Shown piece by piece: positions 16,984 through 26,341 of a stretch of DNA of 37,743 nt. A program made the position numbers and the translations under genes. Position 1 is the first letter of the stretch, and each line of letters starts with the position of its first letter. The DNA comes from Paenibacillus oceani (GTDB lineage: Bacteria; Bacillota; Bacilli; Paenibacillales; NBRC-103111), in contig NZ_JACXJA010000023.1 in NCBI RefSeq assembly GCF_014705615.1, positions 1-37,743 on the forward strand. The letters are read 5' to 3'. Below the pieces are notes generated by a model that did no database searches, was not told the origin of the DNA, and worked only from the letters and a program-made list of their open reading frames with translations.

Positions 16984-18333
16984 ATGTTCAAGCAGCGTGT
17001 TATATCGGGTCTTGCAGCTATTGTCGCCGTTTCTTCGCTGGCAGCGTGCGGAGGGCAGAGTGCCCCGGCCAATCCGGGCAATTCCGGAGATGTCAAGGAA
17101 AACGTGCAGCCCAAGCCGAAGGAGCCTGTCGAAATCTCGATCTTCCATTACAACGGAACGTGGACGGAAGAACAGACGGCGAAAGTGTTTGCCGAACCGG
17201 TCACGAAAAAATATCCGCATATTAAGGTGAAAGCGATCGGTTACAAAAACGGGAAGCAGCTCGAGGAAATGGTGGTGAGCGGGACGCTGCCGGATCTGAT
17301 TATGACAACCCCGGGTCCGGGCTTTGAAACGACGATCCGGAAATACGAATCGCAATTTGATTTGACTCCGCTCATCAAACAATATAATTACGACCTGAAT
17401 CAACTGGACCCGGCCGCACTCGGGGTTGTCCGCAGCCTGTCGACCAAAAACGAAATTTTCAGCCTTCCGATTTACATGGCGCCTAACGTGCTCTACTACA
17501 ACAAAACGATTTTCGATAAATTCGGCGTCGCTTACCCGAAGGACGGGATGACGTGGGACGACTTGTACGAGATGTCCAAGAAGCTGACCCGCAACGATAA
17601 CGGAGTCCAGTACCGCGGCTTTCTGGCTTCGTACGTCCATTTGATGAGATTGAATCAAGTTTCGCAGAAACTGTTCGACAACACGGGGGAGAAGGCTGCC
17701 TTCGATACGAGCGAATTTAAAAACTACCTGAAAGACATTTTCCGGATTTTCGAGCTCCCCGGCTACGGAAACGATCAGAAGGTGCATGATACCAGCGTGC
17801 AGCTGTTCCTCAAAGAGCAAACCGTCGCGATGCTTGAACCGGGCGGCACGCTGCTTGGCGAAGAAACACTTGCGGGACTCGGCAACAACTGGGATTTTAC
17901 ATCGTTCCCGTCGATGAAAGAGAAGCCGGGCGTCGGCTCCCAGGCGTATCCGTTCATCATCTCGATGTTTAATACGAGCAAGCATAAAGAGGCGGCCTTC
18001 GAGGCGATGGCTTATCTGACCTCGGCGGAATTCCAGACGGCGGCCGCGAAGCAAGGGAGCCTGCTGCCGGTCCTTAGCGACAAATCGAGCGTGAAGCTAT
18101 TCGGACAGGATTCGGCGTTTTACAAAGGCAAAAACGTCGGCGCCCTGCTGCCGAAACAATTTTCGCCAGTTCCGGCGGAGCCGTTCTCGGAATATACGGC
18201 CAGCGCCCAGAACGAGCTGTACAACATTTTCAGAAAAGTCGTAACGGGTAAAGCCGACATCAATACGGCGTTCCGCGAAGCGACCGAAGCGGCTAACAAA
18301 AAGATCGAAGAGCTGAAAGCGGCGAAAAAATAA
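16984..18333 (+). CDS. Sugar ABC transporter substrate-binding lipoprotein (paralogue 3)
   Basis: Family 1 extracellular solute-binding lipoprotein, predicted to be anchored at the cell surface. The signal peptide ends in LAAC (C22). YNKTIFDKFGVAYPKDGMTW and the C-terminal INTAFREATEAANKK place it with the paralogues at 7489 and 9976; it is nearest in wording to paralogue 2. GGGAGGG at 16968-16974 sits 9 nt before the ATG. 449 residues. The next gene is the giant secreted protein, after a terminator-like hairpin. No permease is adjacent. Confidence 0.92.
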   Translation: MFKQRVISGLAAIVAVSSLAACGGQSAPANPGNSGDVKENVQPKPKEPVEISIFHYNGTWTEEQTAKVFAEPVTKKYPHIKVKAIGYKNGKQLEEMVVSGTLPDLIMTTPGPGFETTIRKYESQFDLTPLIKQYNYDLNQLDPAALGVVRSLSTKNEIFSLPIYMAPNVLYYNKTIFDKFGVAYPKDGMTWDDLYEMSKKLTRNDNGVQYRGFLASYVHLMRLNQVSQKLFDNTGEKAAFDTSEFKNYLKDIFRIFELPGYGNDQKVHDTSVQLFLKEQTVAMLEPGGTLLGEETLAGLGNNWDFTSFPSMKEKPGVGSQAYPFIISMFNTSKHKEAAFEAMAYLTSAEFQTAAAKQGSLLPVLSDKSSVKLFGQDSAFYKGKNVGALLPKQFSPVPAEPFSEYTASAQNELYNIFRKVVTGKADINTAFREATEAANKKIEELKAAKK

Positions 18334-18364
18334 GCCAGGACAATAAAACGGAAGACGGGACTCG

Positions 18365-18402
18365 AGGACAGGGGCTTATGTACAGTCGCCTGTCCTTTCT
18401 TC
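18365..18402 (+). terminator. Intrinsic terminator after binding-protein paralogue 3
   Basis: AGGACAGG (18365-18372) and CCTGTCCT (18389-18396) form an 8-bp stem followed by TTCTTCT. It would limit, but need not stop, read-through into the giant gene that starts 43 bp later. Confidence 0.6.
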
Positions 18403-18444
18403 TGTATCGATGCCGGATCAAAAATTAGGAATTGAGGTGCCCGC

Positions 18445-21400
18445 ATGTTCTCTACCCATTGGCGCAAAACGATCAGCCTGCTGATCATCGTCTTCCTCCT
18501 CGCGGAAATGCTGCCTGTAGTCACATCTGGCGGAAACGGAAACACCGCCATGGCCGCGCCGCCGGAAGGAAGCGAATTACGGTTCGCCGACGACGGCTCC
18601 AGCCTGCAGGCTGCGGGATGGAGCCGAAGAATTCCGCCCGAAGCGGGCGTATACATCATCGACTCGTCCCATTCCCTGGGCAATCCGAACCAGACCCCGA
18701 CGAAGCCGGTGCAGCCGGGACAATACCTCCTGTACGGCGATCAGACGGCCAGCGCCGCATCGCGGTATACGACGATATCCAAAAAGATGCCGATCGGTCC
18801 GGGCGCATGGACGCTGGAGTTCTCGGCCAAGTTCGTCGATCTGATGAAGCCGGGCCAATTCCCCGTCTACCGGGGGATCAGCTTTGAGGTTTTCGCAGCC
18901 GGCAAAGAGTACAAAATTACGTTTAACGATACGAACAAAATTCTCGCGATGACGAATGCGTCGGGCGCGTATCTCCAGCAGGAAGCGGTAATGCCGGAGG
19001 ACGACGCCTTCCATCTGTGGGAGATCGCGTACGATGGCAACTACACCGTGACGGTAAAGCTGGACGGCCAGCAGGTCGCGAGCTTTGCCAATATCGGTTT
19101 CCCCGTATCGGGGCGTGAGGACGAGCTCGTTTTATTAAACGCTCCGCTGAACTGGTTATCCGGTACGAACGAGGTGTACATCGATTCCTTGAATATGTAT
19201 TCGCGCGGACAATCGGTCCCGACCGACCTGTTAATCGACGACGACGGATCGTCGCTGGGCACCGCCGGCTGGTCCAGATCGCTGGCTCCGCTCGAGGGAT
19301 TGTACATAACTGATGCGGGGAACTCGCTGGGCAACCCGAACGGCGTCCAAATGAAAGCGGTTCCTGGCGGCCAGTATTTATTTTACGGGGATCAGCAAGC
19401 GAGCGCCCAAGGGAAATACGTACGATTGCTGAAAACTGTGCCGATCGGCCCCGGACCGTGGACGCTGGAGTTTTCCGCCCGGTTTGTCGATCTGATGAAG
19501 CCTTCCGCCAATCATGCGGACAGAGGGATTTATTTTGACATTTATGCCGCCGAGAAAAGGTACAAGATTACGTTCAACGATACGGACAAAATTATGGCCA
19601 GCGCCTCGACCCGGAAACAGGTGCAGATGCCGCAGGACGATGCGCTTCACAAATGGGAAATCGTATTCAACGGTTCCGATACGGTATTTGTCAAGCTGGA
19701 CGGAACCGTAGTCGCGACCTTCGTGCAGCCTGCGACGTCCGCAGCGGGCATCTCCGACCGGGTTCAGATCGCGAGCGTGCCGCTTAACTGGGAGTCGGGG
19801 ACGAACGAAATGTATCTCGACTACGTGAAGCTGTACAAGATGGCGATCGGCGACCCCGATCTGCTGATCGAGGACGATGCGTCCGGATTTCAGGCGGCCG
19901 GCTGGACGGCCGATCCTCCCGCTGCCGGAGCGTATTTTACCGATCATGGACAAACGAACGGTTCGGTCGAAGGGATGGAACCCGTAGAAGAAGGACGGTA
20001 TTTATCTTACGCCGATTCGTCCGCAGCAGGCGAAGCCCGGTTGTCGCAGGAAGCCGATATCGGGGCGGGGCCGTGGGCGCTCGAATTCGACGCGAGGATC
20101 GCTTCGCTCGTGCAGCCGGACCCACCGTCCGCCGAACCGGGATTTCACGCCGAAGTCGTCGCGGGCGGAAAGTTATACAAGGTCGTATTCAACGGCGGCA
20201 GCAATTTGTACGTGGGCAAGGGGAACGGGGAGTACGATCGGATTCAGACGGCTCTCGTATCCGATACGTATTATGACAACTGGGGGATCGCCTACGATTT
20301 GCACGGCAGATTATTCGTGACGCGCAACGGAAGCAAGCTCGGCGTCTGGACCGGAGCCGGTGTGCCGGCGCAAGGGCCGGATGGGGTCACATTCGTCAAT
20401 CGGGCGTCGGGAGCGGCCGGGGAGACTGTGGTGTATCTCGACCGGATCAAGCTGAGCAAAAACAGGCAACCGGAATGGAGCGAGTTTCAGCCGCTTATCT
20501 CAGGTGTAACGGTGCTGCCGACGTCGGATTCTGCGGAAATATCGGCTTCTGTCTCGATCTTCGACGCCGATCCGTTATGGTTTCCTACGAACAGGCTGAC
20601 GGTTGAGGCCGAACTGGTGCAGGACGGACAGGTCGTGATGCAGACCGTGCAACCCGTAAACGGCCATACAGTGCCGCTTACGCTCGCCGCCGGCGGACAG
20701 ACCGGCTGGATGGATTTGAAGCTGAGATTAAAGGACGGCAACCAGGTAAAAAGTGAAGCTGTGCAAAAGCTGGACGTTTATCCGTCCGTCTCGCTGCTGC
20801 TGCCAGGCGAAGAGGCGGAGCCGGAGCCCGGCGAGGTGTATGTATACACGGAGATGGACCAAGCCGAGGACGCTGCCGGCAAGCTGTCGTGGCAGGCCGG
20901 CTGGAAGCTGGCGAGTTACCAGTACGAGGGGCTCCCCGGCGGCGGTCTGGCAATCGAGAGCACGGGCGAGGCGGGGACGCTGGAGCTGCCGGTGGGCCTG
21001 AACGGCTGGTATGGCGTATATGTCGGTTATGTGACCGGAACGGAAGGGTTCGCCGTGTCTGACGGCGCCGAAACCAGGGCGTTCGTTCTGGACGGCGTAA
21101 CAGCGGCAGAGCCCTACGGCAGCAAGGCGGTAACGGAGCTGTTCGCACTTGCCTCGAACTTCAGCGGCGGTACGATGTCGTTGTCTCCGATATCCGGCAA
21201 GCAGGCGAGAATTGCGTATGTGAAGCTGAAGGCGCTCACTCCGGAGGAGATCGCGCTGTATACGAAGCCCGACGAAGGAGCGGCGGGCAAACGGGTCATT
21301 TATAACAACGACGGCTACAGCGACTATTTTTCCGGCCAGTACGATACGGAGCAGAGTTTGCTGAACAATGCGGTCAATTTTTTCGAGGATCAGGACGTGA

Positions 21401-23706
21401 ACTCTCTCTATTGGACGCTTGGCACGACGATGCTGATTTTGCGGGACAGCGAAGCGGCGGGGCGCCCGTATGCGAGTCTGACTCCGCAGCAGGAGCAGAC
21501 CCTAATGCGCGACGGGGATAAGCGGGTCCGGGACGTCGTGCTCGGTTACATCGACGCGGGAAAAGATCCGCTTGCGATCGTGGCGAACCGGGCGGATGAA
21601 CTCGGTATGGACGCATTCGCTTCCTTGCGGATGAGCGCTTTTTACAACCAGAATTCGTATCCTTGGCTGAACGGGACGCGGTATGAGGAATTTGCCGGAA
21701 AAGGATATTTGCAGCGGAAAAGCGACGGAACTTCGGATATCCGGATGAGCTACGCGTACCCGGAGTTCAGGCAGTTCGTGATCGATGTGCTGAAGGAATC
21801 CGCTTCGGTAACCGGCGGGGATGGCCGGAAGCTGGTGAAGGGCGTCGAGCTCGATTACAGCCGATATCCTTACGTGCTTGGCTTTGATCCCGTTCTGACC
21901 GATCCTTACTTCCAGCAATATGGCGTAAAACCGCAAGACGAGACGACGCCGGCCTGCCAGACCCGATGGAACCAGTTCAAGGCGGACGTGATGACCGGTT
22001 TTATGCGCGATGTGCGCCAGCAGCTGGCGGGCAGCCAAATATCGGTACGCATCCCTTATGACGTCTATTTCCAGAACGGTCTGGACATCGAGGCTTGGGT
22101 TCAGGAAGATTTGATCGATCGTCTTGTCGTCAGCAATATCGGCCACGAGAACTTTTTTCCGGAGCTGGAGGCGTTCAGGCAGTTGACCGAGGGAACGGGG
22201 ATCGAGCTGTACGGCAACATTAACGGAACGCTCTCCGGAAGCGATCTGACCCGGCAGCAGGAAGAGCTGATCAAGCGCGGCATCCGGGTCGCGACCGGTC
22301 ACGAGCAGGTGAGCAAGCAGCAGTATATGGAGCGGGCGCACCAATTATACGAGGCGGGTTACGACGGCGTGTATATATTCAACAATTGGAAAGGACGGGC
22401 GGCCGGCGGCCAATCGATACGGGGCGAGCTTGGGGACAAAGTGAAGGTGGAGAAATGGCATCAGCTCGCTTATCCCGCCGAGTGGGTGCAAAACCTCGTC
22501 ACCGTGATGCCCGCGGAGCCGCAAGACCGCATACCTCCGGAAATAACGGTTTCGCTGACAACGGGCGACGGCCGTCCCTACACAAACGATACGTGGACGA
22601 ACCAAAACGTCACCGCCCATGTGTACGCGCAGGATGAGCTTAGCGGACTCGCTTCTCTGGAAGTTTCGCGGGACGGCGGCGTTACATGGAGCGTATACGG
22701 CGAGCCGGTCCGCTTCGATCCGAACGGGATTTTCGAGCTGGCCGTACGGGCGGCCGACGAAGCCGGGAATGAAGCGCTGGAGCGGCGGACGATCAAAATT
22801 TCCACGAACGGACTGACGGTGCACGCGCCGCTCCGGCAAGCCGACGGCACGCCGTACAGCAGCGGCGAATGGACCCGTCAAAGCGTCACGGCAGCCGTGT
22901 ATGCGGAGCATCAGCAAGGACTGCGGGTAACGTCCGTGACCTATTCGCTCGATCAAGGGTTGTCGTGGCAGTCTTACATCGCTTCCAACCCGCCGGTGTT
23001 CCATGAAGACGGGGTTCATTCGATCCGGTTCCGGGCCGAGGACGAGGCGGGGAACCGGATCGTGATCGAGTTGATCATCCGGATCGACCGTACCGCCCCG
23101 TCTGTCGAGCTGACCCCGAACGGCAGCGAGCTGTCCACCCGTCTTGCTTCCATAAAAGTGAATGTGACCGATCCGGGCAGCGGGTTGATGCCATCAAGCC
23201 TGTCCTACACCTGGACACGGGACGAGAGCCCCCCGGCATCAGGGTGGAAGAAGATTAGAAACGGCGGGACGATTCGCAAGCCGGTGCGGTCGGGCGACTG
23301 GTATCTTCATATCCGGGCAGCCGACAAGCTGGGCAACCAGGCGGAAGTCCGCTCCAACCGGTTTCGTTCCTCCGAGCCGTTAAGGGGCAATGCGGATCTA
23401 AGCGGAATCCGGATTCTGGATAAAAAGGTAGCCGGGTTCAAACAGCAGGACACGAACTATAACGTCCACGTCGGGCGGCACGTCCATCACATCACCGTAA
23501 CGCCTGCGGCGCAATCCGGCGAAGCGATCATTCGCGTGAAGGTTAACGACGGCGGCTACGCGGTCGTCCCGAGCGGAACCGCGAGTATGCCCGCAGTCCT
23601 AAAATCCGGCGCCAATCAAGTCACGATTCAGGTTACGGCCGAGGACGGAACGACCCGCAAAACGTACTCCGTGAAAGTGATCCAAGCAGGGCCTTACAGG
23701 CGTTGA
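18445..23706 (+). CDS. Giant secreted multidomain protein with LamG-like repeats, putative TIM-barrel hydrolase, Ig-like and cadherin-like domains
   Basis: 1753 residues. The signal peptide probably ends at AMA (residue 37). Three homologous LamG/concanavalin-like repeats start near residues 45, 262 and 473 (each about 210 long, each with a DDxSxxxxAGW opening and WTLEF or WALEF core). A further beta-rich module spans about 680-940. Residues about 949-1325 look like a TIM barrel of the GH10-like/GHL10 superfamily type, with GVELDYSRYP (E1135, D1137) as a candidate active-site strand. Two to three bacterial Ig-like domains cover about 1364-1640. The last 105 residues match the cadherin-like beta-sandwich (PF12733 pattern: LSGIRILDKKVAGF, YNVHVGRHVHHITV). 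There is no S-layer domain or sortase motif. It follows a sugar-binding lipoprotein gene. The enzyme class is unassigned. Confidence 0.8.
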   Translation: MFSTHWRKTISLLIIVFLLAEMLPVVTSGGNGNTAMAAPPEGSELRFADDGSSLQAAGWSRRIPPEAGVYIIDSSHSLGNPNQTPTKPVQPGQYLLYGDQTASAASRYTTISKKMPIGPGAWTLEFSAKFVDLMKPGQFPVYRGISFEVFAAGKEYKITFNDTNKILAMTNASGAYLQQEAVMPEDDAFHLWEIAYDGNYTVTVKLDGQQVASFANIGFPVSGREDELVLLNAPLNWLSGTNEVYIDSLNMYSRGQSVPTDLLIDDDGSSLGTAGWSRSLAPLEGLYITDAGNSLGNPNGVQMKAVPGGQYLFYGDQQASAQGKYVRLLKTVPIGPGPWTLEFSARFVDLMKPSANHADRGIYFDIYAAEKRYKITFNDTDKIMASASTRKQVQMPQDDALHKWEIVFNGSDTVFVKLDGTVVATFVQPATSAAGISDRVQIASVPLNWESGTNEMYLDYVKLYKMAIGDPDLLIEDDASGFQAAGWTADPPAAGAYFTDHGQTNGSVEGMEPVEEGRYLSYADSSAAGEARLSQEADIGAGPWALEFDARIASLVQPDPPSAEPGFHAEVVAGGKLYKVVFNGGSNLYVGKGNGEYDRIQTALVSDTYYDNWGIAYDLHGRLFVTRNGSKLGVWTGAGVPAQGPDGVTFVNRASGAAGETVVYLDRIKLSKNRQPEWSEFQPLISGVTVLPTSDSAEISASVSIFDADPLWFPTNRLTVEAELVQDGQVVMQTVQPVNGHTVPLTLAAGGQTGWMDLKLRLKDGNQVKSEAVQKLDVYPSVSLLLPGEEAEPEPGEVYVYTEMDQAEDAAGKLSWQAGWKLASYQYEGLPGGGLAIESTGEAGTLELPVGLNGWYGVYVGYVTGTEGFAVSDGAETRAFVLDGVTAAEPYGSKAVTELFALASNFSGGTMSLSPISGKQARIAYVKLKALTPEEIALYTKPDEGAAGKRVIYNNDGYSDYFSGQYDTEQSLLNNAVNFFEDQDVNSLYWTLGTTMLILRDSEAAGRPYASLTPQQEQTLMRDGDKRVRDVVLGYIDAGKDPLAIVANRADELGMDAFASLRMSAFYNQNSYPWLNGTRYEEFAGKGYLQRKSDGTSDIRMSYAYPEFRQFVIDVLKESASVTGGDGRKLVKGVELDYSRYPYVLGFDPVLTDPYFQQYGVKPQDETTPACQTRWNQFKADVMTGFMRDVRQQLAGSQISVRIPYDVYFQNGLDIEAWVQEDLIDRLVVSNIGHENFFPELEAFRQLTEGTGIELYGNINGTLSGSDLTRQQEELIKRGIRVATGHEQVSKQQYMERAHQLYEAGYDGVYIFNNWKGRAAGGQSIRGELGDKVKVEKWHQLAYPAEWVQNLVTVMPAEPQDRIPPEITVSLTTGDGRPYTNDTWTNQNVTAHVYAQDELSGLASLEVSRDGGVTWSVYGEPVRFDPNGIFELAVRAADEAGNEALERRTIKISTNGLTVHAPLRQADGTPYSSGEWTRQSVTAAVYAEHQQGLRVTSVTYSLDQGLSWQSYIASNPPVFHEDGVHSIRFRAEDEAGNRIVIELIIRIDRTAPSVELTPNGSELSTRLASIKVNVTDPGSGLMPSSLSYTWTRDESPPASGWKKIRNGGTIRKPVRSGDWYLHIRAADKLGNQAEVRSNRFRSSEPLRGNADLSGIRILDKKVAGFKQQDTNYNVHVGRHVHHITVTPAAQSGEAIIRVKVNDGGYAVVPSGTASMPAVLKSGANQVTIQVTAEDGTTRKTYSVKVIQAGPYRR

Positions 23707-23777
23707 CGGAGCGGGGAAGCAGCCCCTACATTCGGCTCCAGAGTTCACACCCGAATGTGCTGGTTCCCCAGTCGGTC

Positions 23778-23820
23778 AAAGAGCCTCCCAACCCCTTAGC
23801 AGCGGGGCGGGAGGCTCTTT
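23778..23820. terminator. Bidirectional terminator between convergent genes
   Basis: Perfect 12-bp arms AAAGAGCCTCCC (23778-23789) and GGGAGGCTCTTT (23809-23820) lie between the ends of the giant gene and the AraC gene. The arms start with AAA and end in TTT, so it can work for both strands. Confidence 0.75.
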
Positions 23821-23839
23821 GTGTGCGACCGGCTGTAAA

Positions 23840-26095
23840 TCACTCCAGCCGTTTTTTCCGGTACTCGCCCGGAGGAAATCCGGTATGCCGCTTGAAATTG
23901 CGAATGAACGAGTTCACGCTCTGATACCCGACCTGTTGGGCGATATCGAGGATTTTCAGCTCCGTCGTCTCCAACAGCAGGGCCGCTTTATTCATCCGGT
24001 ACGACTGCACATACTCACTGAAGTTGGTTCCCGTCTTGTCCTTGAAGTAGGTGGACAAGTAAGAAGCCGACATGTTGAGATGATCGGATATGATGTCGAG
24101 CGACAAATCTTCTCCGTAATGCTTCTCCACGTATTGAATGACATAATCGCAGACTGGATCGGAACCATTCCGATGACGCCGGCAGGCCGAGCAGGCGGTC
24201 CGCATACAGGTTTCGATCGTACGCTCGAATGATTCGAGCGTGTAGCATCGGTCCGGCTCCGCGGACCGGACGACATTCATGAACGACTGCCGCTCGGCCG
24301 CAGGCAGCAGCTTCGTCAACTGCTCGGAAAGCGTTTGTACGCTGCTCGCAAACTGCTGCAATGACGCCCCTTTTTTGTCGAGCGCGGCCAGCATCCGTTG
24401 CCCCATTCTTACGAGTTCCTCCTCGTTGTCCGCTTCAAGGTGAGTCTGCAGCCCCTTGACGTCCCATTCCGCCGCGGCCGGATCCGCCGGAGGAACCCTA
24501 TAAGGCAGCAATTGCGTGTCGTCCCCCAATCCTCTCGTCAGAACTCTCTCCAGAATATGCTCGTACGTCGGATTGAAGGAGGCCGGATCGGTTTGTATCG
24601 GGCTGGCCGTTACCGTAGCCAAATAATAGTGCCGGTCCATATCCAGAACGGTCTTCAATCGCTGCAGCGCCTCCGGAACAGTTTGGGACGGATCGTTTAC
24701 CGAGAAAAGAATCGTTAGAATCAGATTTTGCTCGATCTGGAACGTTAACGAATCGGGGAACAATTCCGAGACCAGCGTATGAATCATTTCACGTACAAAA
24801 TAAGACGACCTGCGAACATCAACTCCGATTTCCTCCAGATGCGCGTTCCGATAAAGGAGATGAAAGCCGATCAAGATGAAAGGTTTATCGACTTCCGCTA
24901 GAGACTTCCAATCGCCGGAATGCGGATGAATCTTTTTCAGACGGTTGATATAAGCGTAATGTTTTAATAATGAGTTTTTTTGGCTAATATCCTGCCGGAT
25001 TTCGTCGTTTGTTTTCAAGATGTCGATCAATTGGCCGCCAAGCAGGTCAAACTCTTTGATGTTGCTGCTTGCCGGCATCGAGTAGTTCGACTGCTGAATC
25101 GACTCCAGTATTCGGCGCAGCGGGTTGTTCAGACGTCTGGTGAACAGCAGCGATACGACCAGGCCAATCGAGATCGACACCAGCAGAAAGGCGGCGAGTG
25201 TCCAGTTGAGTCTTGCGATCTCGGACTCGATATGGGCGGTAGGGACAAGACCTGCGTAAGCAAAGCCGGTCTCCGCTCCCTTCTGGACATAGGCGTAATA
25301 GCCGTCCAGTTTTTTGTATCCCGTCTCGCTGCTTTCGGCCAGTTCCGGTGAAGACAGCGCACGCGCAGCAGAGCTGGAGGCGAATACCGATTGTCCGCTG
25401 CCGTCATAGATGGCGAGGCTGCCCTCACCCGATCCATAGTAGTCGCGAAACATACTGGTGCTGTCGACAAGCAGCAGCAGCGAAAATTGCTTGTAAAACG
25501 GGTTTTGGAACAGAATCGGGATGAACGCTCCCCGGCTCTCCCGCTGGCCGACCGCATTCATATAAAACTCCGCTTCCGGATAGATGGCGAACCCGGACAG
25601 TTTTCTCAGTTCCGAAAGCCAAAACTCGCTCGAATAGGGAGCGCTTCCGTAATAATTTTCGAACATCTCCCCGAATCCGCGTGTCCCTTCTTTATCCACC
25701 ACGATCGCATTCCCATGCAGCATATACACGATATTGTGAATCTTAAGCGGAGAATCCGCAAGCAGAGTTTGAAGCTCGTTGTGAATCCGATACAGTAAAC
25801 CGTAATCGGTCCGCTCCGGCAAAGTGCCGTTCATCAGCTTGGCCGTTTCGTTCAAATACAAGCTCATCGCGAATTTTTTGATCGAGCGGATCTGGTTCTC
25901 ATAATCGCCTACCGTTTTATTCAAGCTGGCTTGGTTTGTTTTTACCATTTCACTCTGTACATGGCGCAGCAAAAAAACGTTGGATGCGAAGCTGAATGAC
26001 GCAAGCAGGCCGATAATGACCATAAAGCTGCTCAGCAGCTTGACAAACAACGAAGCCGTCGAATCCTTTTTTCCAAACAACCGCCTAAGCAACAC
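23840..26095 (-). CDS. Membrane-anchored AraC family regulator with extracytoplasmic sensor domain
   Basis: One-component membrane regulator, common in Paenibacillus next to sugar transport operons. Transmembrane segments at about residues 18-41 (LFVKLLSSFMVIIGLLASF) and 293-315 (WTLAAFLLVSISIGLVVSLL) enclose a dCache-like extracellular domain. A cytoplasmic linker follows, and the last 100 residues are an AraC DNA-binding domain (LDIISDHLNMSASYLSTYFK, ILDIAQQVGYQSVNSFIRNF, TGFPPGEYRKK). The frame stays open to 26158, but reverse-strand AGAGAGG lies 9 nt before GTG 26095, which is preferred; TTG 26092 is also possible. About 751 residues. Divergent from the permease operon, its likely target. 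Confidence 0.88.
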   Translation of the reverse strand: MLLRRLFGKKDSTASLFVKLLSSFMVIIGLLASFSFASNVFLLRHVQSEMVKTNQASLNKTVGDYENQIRSIKKFAMSLYLNETAKLMNGTLPERTDYGLLYRIHNELQTLLADSPLKIHNIVYMLHGNAIVVDKEGTRGFGEMFENYYGSAPYSSEFWLSELRKLSGFAIYPEAEFYMNAVGQRESRGAFIPILFQNPFYKQFSLLLLVDSTSMFRDYYGSGEGSLAIYDGSGQSVFASSSAARALSSPELAESSETGYKKLDGYYAYVQKGAETGFAYAGLVPTAHIESEIARLNWTLAAFLLVSISIGLVVSLLFTRRLNNPLRRILESIQQSNYSMPASSNIKEFDLLGGQLIDILKTNDEIRQDISQKNSLLKHYAYINRLKKIHPHSGDWKSLAEVDKPFILIGFHLLYRNAHLEEIGVDVRRSSYFVREMIHTLVSELFPDSLTFQIEQNLILTILFSVNDPSQTVPEALQRLKTVLDMDRHYYLATVTASPIQTDPASFNPTYEHILERVLTRGLGDDTQLLPYRVPPADPAAAEWDVKGLQTHLEADNEEELVRMGQRMLAALDKKGASLQQFASSVQTLSEQLTKLLPAAERQSFMNVVRSAEPDRCYTLESFERTIETCMRTACSACRRHRNGSDPVCDYVIQYVEKHYGEDLSLDIISDHLNMSASYLSTYFKDKTGTNFSEYVQSYRMNKAALLLETTELKILDIAQQVGYQSVNSFIRNFKRHTGFPPGEYRKKRLE

Positions 26096-26195
26096 GAAAC
26101 TCAACCTCTCTGCAGTCGTACACGCTGAAGTACCTTGCTCCATCTTAAAATACCACAACTCGCGCCGGGACGACGTTATCCTTTTTCATTAATGT

Positions 26196-26228
26196 TATCC
26201 GGTTATTAGATTTTCTTGAAGCCGGATA
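26196..26228. promoter_or_regulatory. Inverted repeat in the araC / permease divergent region
   Basis: TATCCGG (26196-26202) and CCGGATA (26222-26228) form a 7-bp inverted repeat. GTTATCC also occurs as a direct repeat at 26175 and 26195. They are candidate operator elements for the divergent membrane AraC regulator; no promoter boxes could be fixed with confidence in 26096-26341. Confidence 0.35.
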
Positions 26229-26341
26229 GGTTCAGCGAATGTTGGCGATTTGCAAAAGCGCCCCGCCCCCTTAAGATAAGGCCATATCGATCGCCGGCTG
26301 GCGCGCCGCCAAATTCAGGCAAGGAGAGATCGGGACCGCCT

